Shown here piece after piece: positions 40,092-48,301 of a stretch of DNA of 64,000 nt. Each line of letters starts with the position of its first letter. Positions within the stretch are counted from its first letter, which is position 1. A program made the position numbers and the translations under genes. This DNA comes from Selenomonas ruminantium subsp. lactilytica TAM6421. GTDB taxonomy: Bacteria; Bacillota; Negativicutes; Selenomonadales; Selenomonadaceae. The notes below the pieces were generated by a model, which made no database searches, was not told where the DNA came from, and saw nothing but the letters and a program-made list of their open reading frames with translations. Location: assembly GCF_000284095.1 (NCBI RefSeq), contig NC_017068.1, forward strand, positions 1,488,001 through 1,552,000. The letters run 5' to 3'.

Positions 40092-42632
40092 TTAGCCTGT
40101 CTGTGCTGGTGAGCCAGCCAGTTCCGCTACCTGACGGTAGAGATCCATGACATTGGCATGGTGTTGCTGGATGTAATCCATAGCTTGTTGCTGCTGGTCA
40201 GGGGGTGCAGTTTCGGCCAGATAGTCTTTGACCGCCTGCTCTTGATCCTTGGCTTTTTGGTTGAGACTGCGGCAGCCGATGGTCAGGGCCGTGGATTTGA
40301 GTGCATGGATATTGATGCGGTAGTCCTTCCAGTTGGCTGCAGCTAAATCGTTGTCCAGCTGGGCAATCTTATCGCTGGACTGCTTATTGAACATAGCCAG
40401 TATTTTGTCGTAAACTGCCTGCATATTGTTGCAGTAGGTCAGCCCCAGTTTGTAATCAATAAGGGGCGGGGCTGGTGGTGCGACAGTTGTACTGGCTTGT
40501 TCTGCTGTTTTGGCGGGTGACGGTGCAGCTATTGGTGCAGCTGCTGGAGCCGGTAATGGATGTTGGATAAGTTCCTGCGGTAGGTAGCGGAGTAGCATGT
40601 TGGTGAGATCATCGCCGGTCATGGGTTTGCTCAGGTAATTGTCAAAGCCTTCCATGAGGAATTTTTCCCGAGAGCCGGAGATGGCCGTAGCCGTCAGGGC
40701 AATAAAGCGGGTAGAACCGATATTGGGCAGCTCTTTGGCTTTATGCAGGGTTTCTACGCCATCCATGCCGGGCATCATGTAGTCCAGCAGTACGACATGG
40801 AACCTCTGTTTCTGCAGAGCTTCCATGGTTTCGGCTCCACTGTGGGCGATAACGGTCTGCACCTGGGTTTCTTTGAGCAGACTGCTGGCGACGAAGCAGT
40901 TCATCTCGTTGTCATCAACGATGAGTACCTGGGCATCGGGCGCAATAAAGCTGGCCTGATGTTCAAGTACTTTGTCAAGATCCGGCTGGGCACTCAGGCT
41001 GAAAACGCCTACAGGATCAAAGGAATGAACTTCCTGCGGCAATTCGATGGTAAATACACTGCCTTCTCCATAGGTGCTGTCCACTTTGATGCTGCCATGC
41101 ATCATGTTCAGCAGGCGGTAGGTGATGGCCAAACCTAAGCCGGTTCCCTCAATCTGGCAGTTGCGTTTGATGTCAAGGCGTTCAAATACATGGAACAGCC
41201 TGTCTTTATCTTCTTCGCGGATGCCAATACCGGTATCGGTGACAGCAGCCTGGAGATAAAGGGTGTTTTCCTTCCGTTGGCCGCTGATGTCCAGCGTAAT
41301 GGAGCCGGAGGGCGTATACTTGATGGCATTGTTCAGCAGATTGATGAGAATCTGGCGCAGCCGGCCCGCATCACCGTATAGGCCATTAGGCAGATAGGGA
41401 TCTACGTGGATCTTGAACAGCAAGCTTTTGGCCTGAGCACGTACGCCCACCAGTGTGCATACTTCCCGCAGCACATTGGTCAGCTGATAATCTGTGTCGA
41501 CGATTTCCATATGACCGGATTCAATTTTGGAAAAATCCAGGATTTCGTTGATGATGGTCAGCAGTGCTGTTGTGGCAGATTTGATGTTGTTGGCGTATTG
41601 CCGGACTTCGCCCGGAACTTGCTGACGCAGGATCATCTCATTCATGCCGCTGATGGCATTCAAAGGTGTGCGGATTTCATGGCTCATATTGGCCAGGAAC
41701 TGGCTCTTGGCCAGATTGGCGGCATCGGCGGCCAGTCTAGCCTGCCGTAGTTCCTCGGTTTCCGCTACACTGGTCTGAGCCATGAGCAGGTAAATGCTCA
41801 GGCAGGCGAAGAGAATCAGCATCAGGGCAAAGAGAAAGAATACGCGCTGATAAATGCTCATAATTTGACCGGCTACCGCTGACCAGGGCATATAGCCAAT
41901 CAAGGAAAAATCGGTCTGGGGCAGATCTGCTCCGAAGACGAAGTATTTTCCCTCGGCGCCCTCGGTATAGACGGCGGCCGCTTTATTACGTTCGAGACGG
42001 CTGTGGACCTCCCGCATTCCTGACTGAATGGTTTCATCAGCCCAGAATCTGGTATCTTCTGTCGTGTAGTTTTCGTAGGGAACAGCCAGCGTGCCATCAT
42101 GGTACTGGATGATGACATGGGTGAAGGCATCGTAGTCGGAAAGGGCAAAAAGCTGAGGCAGCATGCTGATGGGATAGATTTGATACAGGACATAGCGGAC
42201 ATTGTCGCCGTAGCTGACCGGGGTGGCCAGCAGAATGCCAATATCAGGGTTGTAGTCGATGACAGTATTGCCATGAAAGGCCAGCTGCAGACGGGGAAAT
42301 GATTTGCTAGAGACGGACCGGCCCCGGGTATGGTGCTGGAAGTCAATGAGTCCAGCCTGTCCTTGGGGATTCTGCTGAACCAGCATTTTCAGCATGTCAT
42401 CTTTGTCTTCCTCGTGTTCAGACAGATGGGTGGCGGCGGTCTGCAGCGGTGTCAGGAAGCGGCGAAAGCGTTCACCAGCTAACATGGAGAGGTCTTCCGT
42501 CTGCCGGGCAACAGAATGTTCAGCGGCTTTGTTGAGCATATTTACAATCCGCTGCTGGATGAAGATTCCGGAAAGAAAAATCAGGAAGAGCATCATCAGA
42601 ATGGTCAACAGCATTTTTTTGCGATTATTCAA
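40092..42632 (-). CDS. Hybrid sensor histidine kinase with receiver and HPt domains
   Basis: 846 residues. A transmembrane segment at the N-terminus, an extracytoplasmic sensor of about 240 residues, a second membrane helix (VFFLFALMLILFACLSIYLLM) and then HisKA with the phospho-acceptor in FLANMSHEIRTPLNAI. HATPase_c follows (RQILINLLNNAIKYT, DTGIGI, EGTGLGLAITYRLL), then a receiver domain (VLIVDDNEMNCFVASSLL, phospho-aspartate in VVLLDYMMPGMDG) and an HPt domain (INIHALKSTALTIG). A Pro/Ala linker (PLPAPAAAPIAAPSPAKTAEQ) precedes the HPt part. It is a BarA-type phosphorelay kinase. It overlaps the upstream binding-protein gene by 8 bases, so the two are co-translated and the latter probably supplies the ligand. 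No separate output regulator adjoins. Confidence 0.92.
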   Translation of the reverse strand: MNNRKKMLLTILMMLFLIFLSGIFIQQRIVNMLNKAAEHSVARQTEDLSMLAGERFRRFLTPLQTAATHLSEHEEDKDDMLKMLVQQNPQGQAGLIDFQHHTRGRSVSSKSFPRLQLAFHGNTVIDYNPDIGILLATPVSYGDNVRYVLYQIYPISMLPQLFALSDYDAFTHVIIQYHDGTLAVPYENYTTEDTRFWADETIQSGMREVHSRLERNKAAAVYTEGAEGKYFVFGADLPQTDFSLIGYMPWSAVAGQIMSIYQRVFFLFALMLILFACLSIYLLMAQTSVAETEELRQARLAADAANLAKSQFLANMSHEIRTPLNAISGMNEMILRQQVPGEVRQYANNIKSATTALLTIINEILDFSKIESGHMEIVDTDYQLTNVLREVCTLVGVRAQAKSLLFKIHVDPYLPNGLYGDAGRLRQILINLLNNAIKYTPSGSITLDISGQRKENTLYLQAAVTDTGIGIREEDKDRLFHVFERLDIKRNCQIEGTGLGLAITYRLLNMMHGSIKVDSTYGEGSVFTIELPQEVHSFDPVGVFSLSAQPDLDKVLEHQASFIAPDAQVLIVDDNEMNCFVASSLLKETQVQTVIAHSGAETMEALQKQRFHVVLLDYMMPGMDGVETLHKAKELPNIGSTRFIALTATAISGSREKFLMEGFDNYLSKPMTGDDLTNMLLRYLPQELIQHPLPAPAAAPIAAPSPAKTAEQASTTVAPPAPPLIDYKLGLTYCNNMQAVYDKILAMFNKQSSDKIAQLDNDLAAANWKDYRINIHALKSTALTIGCRSLNQKAKDQEQAVKDYLAETAPPDQQQQAMDYIQQHHANVMDLYRQVAELAGSPAQTG

Positions 42633-43743
42633 GAATCTCCACCCCCTTTACCAGCCAGTCCATGTGCTGGAGCAGGCGATCATCCCGAATGGATTCATCC
42701 GGACGGCAGCGCAGTTTGCCCTGACGGTCATAGATTTCGCCGGCAAAGACGAAGCGGCCAGCCAGCATGTTCTCTTTTATCTGTGCCAGCCGTGTTTTTT
42801 CGGCGGCGGTGACCGCAGGTGAAAAGTCGCATAACTCTACGAACCCGGCTTCCATGCCCACCCATTGCTTGTCCATATAGTTGAGTTCGCCTTTGAGATA
42901 ACGGCGGATGATGTCCTCATAGTAGCGATCCCAATTGCAGACAACAGAGGTCAGGGCATGGTCAGAACGCCAGGTATGTTTGCCCAAATCCTCATAGTAG
43001 CCGATATAGTCGATGCCCAGTTCTTCCGCTACATTGGCGGCAGCGGGCTCGTCCTGATGATAGGTGAGGACATCAGCCCCGGCTTCCTTGATCAGGCGGC
43101 GGGCTTCCTGGGCTTCTTTTTCCTCATTCTGCCAATTGCCTGTCCACATGACGACAACTCGGGCTGCAGGATTGGTTTGTTGTACCCCCAAAGTGAAAGC
43201 ATTGATGCCACGATTGACCTCGGAATTTTTCATGGCGGCTACATAGCCTATAACATTGCTCTTGGTGTGCATGCCGGCCAGTGCACCAGCAAGATAGCGG
43301 CCCTGATACATGCGGACAAAATAGGAAGTCATATTGCGGGCATGGCACTCAGCAGAATTGGTGCCAAAGGCAATATGGGGGTACTTGCGGACAAGTTTTT
43401 GCGCTTCCTGGGAATAGGAGTAACTGGCCAGGAATATCATCCCGGCGCCATCATTGACCAGTTCATTGACGGCTTTTGTGCAGGCGCCATCACCGATAAT
43501 GCGCTCCTTAGTGATAAGTTCAATGCCCATCGCATTGCAGGCCTTTTGGATGCCGCGGTACTGGGGGGCGTTCCAGCCTTCCTCATTGATGCCGCCCAGC
43601 AGTACGATGCCGGCTTTGGGACGCGGCTGATCGAAGGTGCTGCTGGAAAAGATCCAACAAGCAGCGGCCGACACGATCAGGATAAAGCTGACAATGAGCC
43701 GTGTGGCCCATTGGGACAAACTGTGCTGTTGCCAAAAGTTCAT
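42625..43743 (-). CDS. BMP-family (PnrA-like) binding protein, membrane-anchored
   Basis: 372 residues from ATG 43743, or 380 from TTG 43767. N-terminal anchor (LIVSFILIVSAAACWIF) not followed by a lipobox. The Bmp/PnrA domain follows: KAGIVLLGGINEEGWNAPQYRGIQKACNAMGIELITKERI, GAGMIFLASYSYSQEAQKLVRKYPHIAFGTNS, YQGRYLAGALAGMHTKSNVIGYVAAMKNSEVNRGINAFTLGVQQTNP, WTGNWQNEEKEAQEARRLIKEAGADVLTYHQDEPAAANVAEELGIDYIGYYED. In other bacteria this family binds nucleosides. Here it lies directly before a hybrid kinase with no permease genes, so sensing, not uptake, is its likely job. Confidence 0.85.
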   Translation of the reverse strand: MNFWQQHSLSQWATRLIVSFILIVSAAACWIFSSSTFDQPRPKAGIVLLGGINEEGWNAPQYRGIQKACNAMGIELITKERIIGDGACTKAVNELVNDGAGMIFLASYSYSQEAQKLVRKYPHIAFGTNSAECHARNMTSYFVRMYQGRYLAGALAGMHTKSNVIGYVAAMKNSEVNRGINAFTLGVQQTNPAARVVVMWTGNWQNEEKEAQEARRLIKEAGADVLTYHQDEPAAANVAEELGIDYIGYYEDLGKHTWRSDHALTSVVCNWDRYYEDIIRRYLKGELNYMDKQWVGMEAGFVELCDFSPAVTAAEKTRLAQIKENMLAGRFVFAGEIYDRQGKLRCRPDESIRDDRLLQHMDWLVKGVEILE

Positions 43744-43794
43744 ATCGATAAATTGCCTTTCTGTCAAAAATTAAAAATCATAAGCCGTCAAGCT

Positions 43795-43974
43795 CTAAAA
43801 TTGGAACTTGTTCAGGGAAGTTTGTAGATTCTGGGCCAGTTGGGCCAAAGACTTGCTGGCCGTGGCAATCTCGTCAGCGGCGGTGGATTGCTCATCAGAA
43901 GCAGTGGCGACATTTTCCATTTTACATAGGATCAACAACTTGTAAGCTACCCGTAGATTTTCAATCCATCGCAT
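43795..43974 (-). pseudogene. Methyl-accepting chemotaxis protein reduced to its two ends
   Basis: A 59-residue frame starting at ATG 43974 behind GGAGGG. Residues 1-15 (MRWIENLRVAYKLLIL) are the cytoplasmic/membrane start of a chemoreceptor of the usual MKWFxNLKVxxKLLLL type; residues 20-59 (ENVATASDEQSTAADEI, ATASKSLAQLAQNLQ, TSLNKFQF) are the end of its signalling domain. The sensor, second membrane helix, HAMP and adaptation regions are missing, and the fusion is in frame. It lies just upstream of the BMP/kinase genes on the same strand. Confidence 0.8.
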
Positions 43975-44081
43975 AAATTTCCCTCCTATCAGACAGTATT
44001 CTGGTTAAATACAGGCATGTATTCCATAAATAAAATTCGCCATATGGATTTATTATTCCTGCCAAACAAAGATTTCATAGT

Positions 44082-44115
44082 AAAAGGCTCCAGGAAAAAT
44101 CCTGTAGAGCCTTTG
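44082..44115 (-). terminator. Terminator after the HD-GYP gene
   Basis: AAAGGCTC...CAGG pairs with CCTG...GAGCCTTT over a short A-rich loop, with T residues following on the minus strand. Confidence 0.75.
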
Positions 44116-44128
44116 GCTGTATGTATAT

Positions 44129-45169
44129 TTATTTTTCCCGAAGCTGGTAATGGATGTCTTCATCGATCATCTGCAGCATGATGTCGGTAAAGACAGGGTC
44201 AAGCTGTTTTCCACGGGCATTGAGCATTTCCTGGCGGACCACAGCCTGAGAGAGAACATCTCGATAACTGCGTTTGGAGGTCATGGCATCATAGACATCT
44301 GCTACGGCAATGATGCGGACTTTTTCGGGAATGGCAGTACCGATAAGCCCTTCGGGATAGCCAGTGCCATCATAGCGTTCGTGGTGGCTGCGGGCGGCAG
44401 TCAAAAGTTCCGGCATCTCCTTTACATGGGCGAGAATATCACTGCCAATAAGCGTGTGCTGCTGCACGGCGGCGTATTCCTCATCCGTAAGTTTTGTGCT
44501 TTTGTTGATCAGGCTGGAAGGGATGCCAATCTTGCCGATGTCGTGAAGCTGTGCCATATAGTAGACGGCACGCTGGTATTCTTCGGACTTGCCCGCCCGA
44601 CGGGCGATTTCCCGGGCGTAATCCGCTACGCGGCGGGAATGGCCGTGGGTGTACTTGTCTTTGGCATCAATGGTATCAGCCAGTGTTTCGACCATCTCAT
44701 GAAACAGGCGCTGCGTAGAGGCCAATTGTTCCTTGGCAATGGCTGTCTGACGGTCGATTTCCTGCTGCATATGGTGCTGCAGGGCTTTGAGTTCAAGGGT
44801 TCGTTCGATCCGGCGCAGGATTAAAGTGGGAATAAAGGGTTTGTGGACAAAATCGAAAGCGCCGGCCTGAATGCCCTGCACCTCGGTTTCCTGGTCCAAA
44901 TCCCCGGTCAGCATGATAACCGGGATACTACAGGTTTTTTCACCCTGTTGTAAGGCGGCCAGTACTTCAAAACCATTCATTTCCGGCATGTTGATATCGA
45001 GGAGTATGAGATCTACAGGCTGCCCGGCAAGCAGATCAAGTGCTTCGGGGCCGCTTGATACGGCGGTGAAATCGTAATCGACACTTAGAATGGCTTCCAG
45101 AGTCATCCGATTGATGTCATCGTCATCCACGGCCATGATGCGGCGTTTTATGAATGATGGAGTATTCAT
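44129..45169 (-). CDS. Response regulator with HD-GYP phosphodiesterase domain
   Basis: 346 residues, ATG 45169 behind AAAGGAGGG. The receiver domain (residues about 10-125) shows IMAVDDDDINR, the phospho-aspartate in DLILLDINMPEMNGF, VIMLTGD and the KP of FDFVHKPF. The output domain (160-340) shows HGHSRRVADYAREIARRAG, LHDIGKIGIPSSLI, LHDIGK metal ligands, HHERYDGTGYPEGL (HD-GYP signature) and IIAVADVYDAMTSKRSYR. It should degrade cyclic di-GMP upon phosphorylation. No kinase is immediately beside it; the hybrid kinase on the same strand downstream is a candidate partner. Confidence 0.92.
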   Translation of the reverse strand: MNTPSFIKRRIMAVDDDDINRMTLEAILSVDYDFTAVSSGPEALDLLAGQPVDLILLDINMPEMNGFEVLAALQQGEKTCSIPVIMLTGDLDQETEVQGIQAGAFDFVHKPFIPTLILRRIERTLELKALQHHMQQEIDRQTAIAKEQLASTQRLFHEMVETLADTIDAKDKYTHGHSRRVADYAREIARRAGKSEEYQRAVYYMAQLHDIGKIGIPSSLINKSTKLTDEEYAAVQQHTLIGSDILAHVKEMPELLTAARSHHERYDGTGYPEGLIGTAIPEKVRIIAVADVYDAMTSKRSYRDVLSQAVVRQEMLNARGKQLDPVFTDIMLQMIDEDIHYQLREK

Positions 45170-45373
45170 GACGAGGCTGCCCTCCTTTATTATAATCTGA
45201 ATTTAAGAAAAACTTAACCTATTTATAATTTTATCCTAATTCCACGCTTAAATCAATGTTTTTGCAAAAGTAGCCGAAATATATCATAAGTGGTAAAATG
45301 GATAACAGAAAATTTATTGCGAATTTTATCGGAAATTATACGACGTAGCTATTGTAGAAAGTGAGGATTAGGA

Positions 45374-46693
45374 ATGGAGTATCTATTCGCGTTGGCATTA
45401 GTTTTCTTGCAGTTTAGCGGCGTTTGGCTTCGCTATCTTCCCTTTGCCAAAAGCGTTTCCACTGCACAGCGGCACAAATTGCAGCAGTTTACAGCTGGTT
45501 GGGGCTTAGTGGCATTTTTTATCTATGCTGCCGTTATGACGATGTATGATGGGGAGGTTCTGCGCTTCAAGTTGTTGGTGGCCTTTGGCTGGGTGCCCTT
45601 TTTTCTGATTGCGTATTACTGCATTCCCCGCGGTTTTGTACAGCATCTATTTGTGCTGGGCATGCAAAGTCTGTTTTCGATATTGCTGCATACCGTCAGC
45701 GGTTTTGTGGTCGGGGCAGTGCTGCCGGTTGATTATGGTGAACGCATGCATATGCTGACACTTATCAGCTGCTATTTGCTTTTGTTCCTGCTACTGATTC
45801 CGTTGGAACGGCGGCTGTTTGTCAAGCTGGTGCCGGCGCAGCGATTTTTTCAGTACCGGTATTTGGGCCTGTATATTGCACTGATGCCATTGGTGGTTTT
45901 ATTTGCCTATGCACTGCCCATGCTGGACGGCCAGCTTTATCATAGCGTGCCTGAACGTGTAGGTCGTTTGGCATTGCCTATCTTGTTCTTCCTGATTTTC
46001 CGTTTGGTGTTGAATTCTGCGCATCATATGTCCGAACACACAGCCGAGGTCCATCGCAATAATCTGCTGGCCCAGCAGCTATATTCCCTGCGGGAGTATA
46101 CGCGTCTGACAGAGGAGCGGCGGCAGACCTTGCGTGTTCTGCGCCATAATATATGTCATTACAATCAATTGCTTAGCACGTTGTTGGACAGCGGGCGCAT
46201 CAGCGAAGCCAGGCAGCTTGTGGATAAGCAGGCGGCGGAGATTGAGCGTATGATGATGCGGGATTTTTGTGCCAATGATCTTGTCAATGCGACCTTGTCG
46301 ATCTATCACTATCATCTGGGCACTCTGGAGATTCCTCTGCAGCAAAAGATCGATTTGCCCAAGGATATGACTGGCATGGATACGGATGTGGCTATTGTCC
46401 TGTCCAATCTGTTGGAAAATGCCCTGCATGCCAGCATGAGGCAGCCAGTTATGGATCGTGCAATCAAGGTGTCAGCCCATTATGAGAACGGGAAATACAT
46501 ACTGTCAGTTGCCAATCGTTTTCAGGAGCCTTTGATGTTGGATAGTGATGGTCTGCCGTATAGTGATGAACCGGGGCATGGTACGGGGATGATCGCTTTG
46601 CGTGCCTTTATCCGCAAGTATAGTGCCCAATGTGATTTCCAGCAGCAGGATGGCTGGGTTACGGTGATGCTTTGCTGGCATGGGGAGGATTAG
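45374..46693 (+). CDS. Multi-pass sensor histidine kinase, GHKL type
   Basis: 439 residues. Six to seven hydrophobic segments cover residues 1-225 (first one MEYLFALALVFLQFSGVWL). A linker with a coiled coil (SEHTAEVHRNNLLAQQLYSLREYTRLTEERRQTLRVLRHNICHYNQLL) carries the likely phospho-histidine (RHNICHY). A HATPase_c_5/GHKL domain follows (VAIVLSNLLENALHASMRQ, YILSVANRF, GHGTGMIALRAFIRKYSAQCDF). The layout is like AgrC and other peptide-sensing kinases. No response regulator lies next to it. It starts with ATG 45374 (AGTGAGGATTAGG) and precedes the partner-switching genes. Confidence 0.85.
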   Translation: MEYLFALALVFLQFSGVWLRYLPFAKSVSTAQRHKLQQFTAGWGLVAFFIYAAVMTMYDGEVLRFKLLVAFGWVPFFLIAYYCIPRGFVQHLFVLGMQSLFSILLHTVSGFVVGAVLPVDYGERMHMLTLISCYLLLFLLLIPLERRLFVKLVPAQRFFQYRYLGLYIALMPLVVLFAYALPMLDGQLYHSVPERVGRLALPILFFLIFRLVLNSAHHMSEHTAEVHRNNLLAQQLYSLREYTRLTEERRQTLRVLRHNICHYNQLLSTLLDSGRISEARQLVDKQAAEIERMMMRDFCANDLVNATLSIYHYHLGTLEIPLQQKIDLPKDMTGMDTDVAIVLSNLLENALHASMRQPVMDRAIKVSAHYENGKYILSVANRFQEPLMLDSDGLPYSDEPGHGTGMIALRAFIRKYSAQCDFQQQDGWVTVMLCWHGED

Positions 46694-46719
46694 TTTTTTA
46701 TTTGGCTGTTGCCGGTCGT

Positions 46720-46880
46720 AATTGACATGTCAATCCGTAATCGCCTCTGCGAACGGAATACCGGCGGCCCGGCTCTTTTTCTCAGGCCGAGCTTATCAGC
46801 CGGCTTGGGGGGGAGTCTGCGGCCATCTCCCGTACCATAAGACCATATTTTCAGCCAATAGGCAGGAAAAAGGTAATAAT
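46720..46880. other. GC-rich structured intergenic region
   Basis: CCGGCGGCCCGGCTC, CAGGCCGAGCTTATCAGCCGG and GGGGGGGAGTCTGCGGCC form several mutually exclusive stems. On the minus strand a 67-codon frame covers it, but its composition does not look like protein. A conserved noncoding RNA or an eroded mobile element end is possible. Confidence 0.35.
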
Positions 46881-46926
46881 AAGAGAATAACATATCCCTA
46901 TAAGGATATTACTGATTATACAATGG

Positions 46927-46953
46927 GCGGCAGCAAGGAAACTGCCGCTTTTT
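46927..46953 (+). terminator. Terminator hairpin ahead of the WG-repeat gene
   Basis: GCGGCAG pairs with CTGCCGC, 8-base loop, followed by TTTTTAG. It sits 20 bases before the next start codon, so it isolates the downstream operon or acts as an attenuator. Confidence 0.7.
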
Positions 46954-46972
46954 AGTTAGGGAGGGCTTGCAA

Positions 46973-48298
46973 ATGAACGTGTGGAAAATAAGCCTGTCTG
47001 TGGCAGTGACCGCGTGTATTTTGGTCAGCGGAGCCGGTCTGCTGCATGCGGAACCTCTGGCTGTGGTACAGGAACATAATCTATGTGGTGTGATTGATGG
47101 AACGGGGAATTTTCGTGTGCCCCTTGGCTATGAGCGGATCGTGCCCTGGAAAAATGGTGGCCTGATCGTAAAGAAGGGGGAGTTCTGTGGTGTATTGGGA
47201 CAGGACGGCAAAGAGATTGTCCCAATACATTATATCAACATCCTCATTCCGGATCATGGGAAAACGTATCTGGTGGAAAACGATGAAGCTCATTGGGGGG
47301 CATACAGCAGCGAGGGGAAAGAGATCCTGCCGGTCTGCTATGATGAGATCACCGCGGTGGCGCAGGGAAATGACTACTTCGGTGTCCGCAAGGGAATTGA
47401 TTGGCAGTTTGTCCGCGCGGATGGTTCCCCAGTGAGCACAGAAGTATTTGCTTATATCGGCGAGTTCAGCGAAGGGATGACTGTCATAAAGCAACAGAAT
47501 AAGTGGGGCTATGCCAATACAAGAGGCGAAATCGTATTGAGCCCGCAATATGAGGGCGCCAAAAACTTTTCCGGCGACTTGGCTGCGGTGAAGAGCCAGG
47601 GAAAATGGGGTTTTATTGACCAGCAGGGCATCATGAAGATCCAGCCGCAATACAGTGAAGTGTATGCCGGTTTTGCCGAAGGGCTGGCGGCTGTGCAATC
47701 ACCGAAGGGCAAGGGCTATATAGACAAGCATGGCAATCTGTTGCTGCCGCGGGAGTCGCGTTATCTCGGCCAATTCAAAGAGGGCGTGGCAGAGATCCAT
47801 GAAGTGAAGAAAAAGCTGGATGTATGGCGGACATTGGCTTATGGAGCGAGCGTAGCCCTGGGCAGCATCGGTCTGCCACCGAAGAATGCCTTGAAGAGTA
47901 ACGAGAAGCGCGGTTATATCGATCGGCAGGGCAGGGAAGTCGTTCCCACCACTTATGATGAAGTCGTGCCTTTTTCTGATGGCATGGCACTGGTACGTAA
48001 AGATAAGAAATGGGGCGCTGTGAGCAGGGATGGCAAAATGAGCATCCGCCCGCAATACCTGGCTATGCGGCCTTTTGGTGAAGGCGTGGCGGCTGTGCGT
48101 ACAGACAGCAGCTGGCAGCTGATCGACAAGAACGGGAAACTGCTACGAAAACTGACGGCGGACGTCACAGATGCCGGTGTTATGTCCAAAGGTCTTTTGC
48201 CCGTTTGCCTTGGGGGAAAATGGGGTTATATGAACCAGGAGGGCGAAATGGTTATCGCACCTAATTTTGCACAGGCAGGCAGTTTCGTGGAGACATAA
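46973..48298 (+). CDS. Secreted WG-repeat protein
   Basis: 441 residues from ATG 46973 behind GGAGGGC. A signal peptide (ISLSVAVTACILVSGAGLLHA) is followed by about nine WG (KWG) repeats, each with the pattern ...KWGYANTRGEIVLSPQYEGAKNFSGDLAAVKSQG..., KWGFIDQQGIMKIQPQYSEVYAGFAEGLAAVQS, KRGYIDRQGREVVPTTYDEVVPFSDGMALVRKDK, KWGYMNQEGEMVIAPNF. The fold is a beta-propeller-like repeat of unknown ligand. Since it is exported, it may provide the extracellular sensing side of the operon, upstream of the MATE fusion gene, which begins 3 bases after its stop. Confidence 0.85.
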   Translation: MNVWKISLSVAVTACILVSGAGLLHAEPLAVVQEHNLCGVIDGTGNFRVPLGYERIVPWKNGGLIVKKGEFCGVLGQDGKEIVPIHYINILIPDHGKTYLVENDEAHWGAYSSEGKEILPVCYDEITAVAQGNDYFGVRKGIDWQFVRADGSPVSTEVFAYIGEFSEGMTVIKQQNKWGYANTRGEIVLSPQYEGAKNFSGDLAAVKSQGKWGFIDQQGIMKIQPQYSEVYAGFAEGLAAVQSPKGKGYIDKHGNLLLPRESRYLGQFKEGVAEIHEVKKKLDVWRTLAYGASVALGSIGLPPKNALKSNEKRGYIDRQGREVVPTTYDEVVPFSDGMALVRKDKKWGAVSRDGKMSIRPQYLAMRPFGEGVAAVRTDSSWQLIDKNGKLLRKLTADVTDAGVMSKGLLPVCLGGKWGYMNQEGEMVIAPNFAQAGSFVET

Positions 48299-48301
48299 GT
48301 T

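Noticed and set aside
42865-43827. Plus-strand open frame (320 codons) opposite the BMP-type gene
   Set aside because: The opposite strand encodes a well-conserved binding protein; the plus-strand frame has no recognisable motif.
46720-46880. Considered as a cyclic di-GMP (GEMM) or cobalamin riboswitch
   Set aside because: The conserved core segments of either class are not present.
46690-46893. 67-codon minus-strand frame in the structured intergenic region
   Set aside because: Composition is repetitive in Arg/Pro/Gly from the GC-rich stems and no ribosome-binding site precedes it; noncoding structure is more likely.
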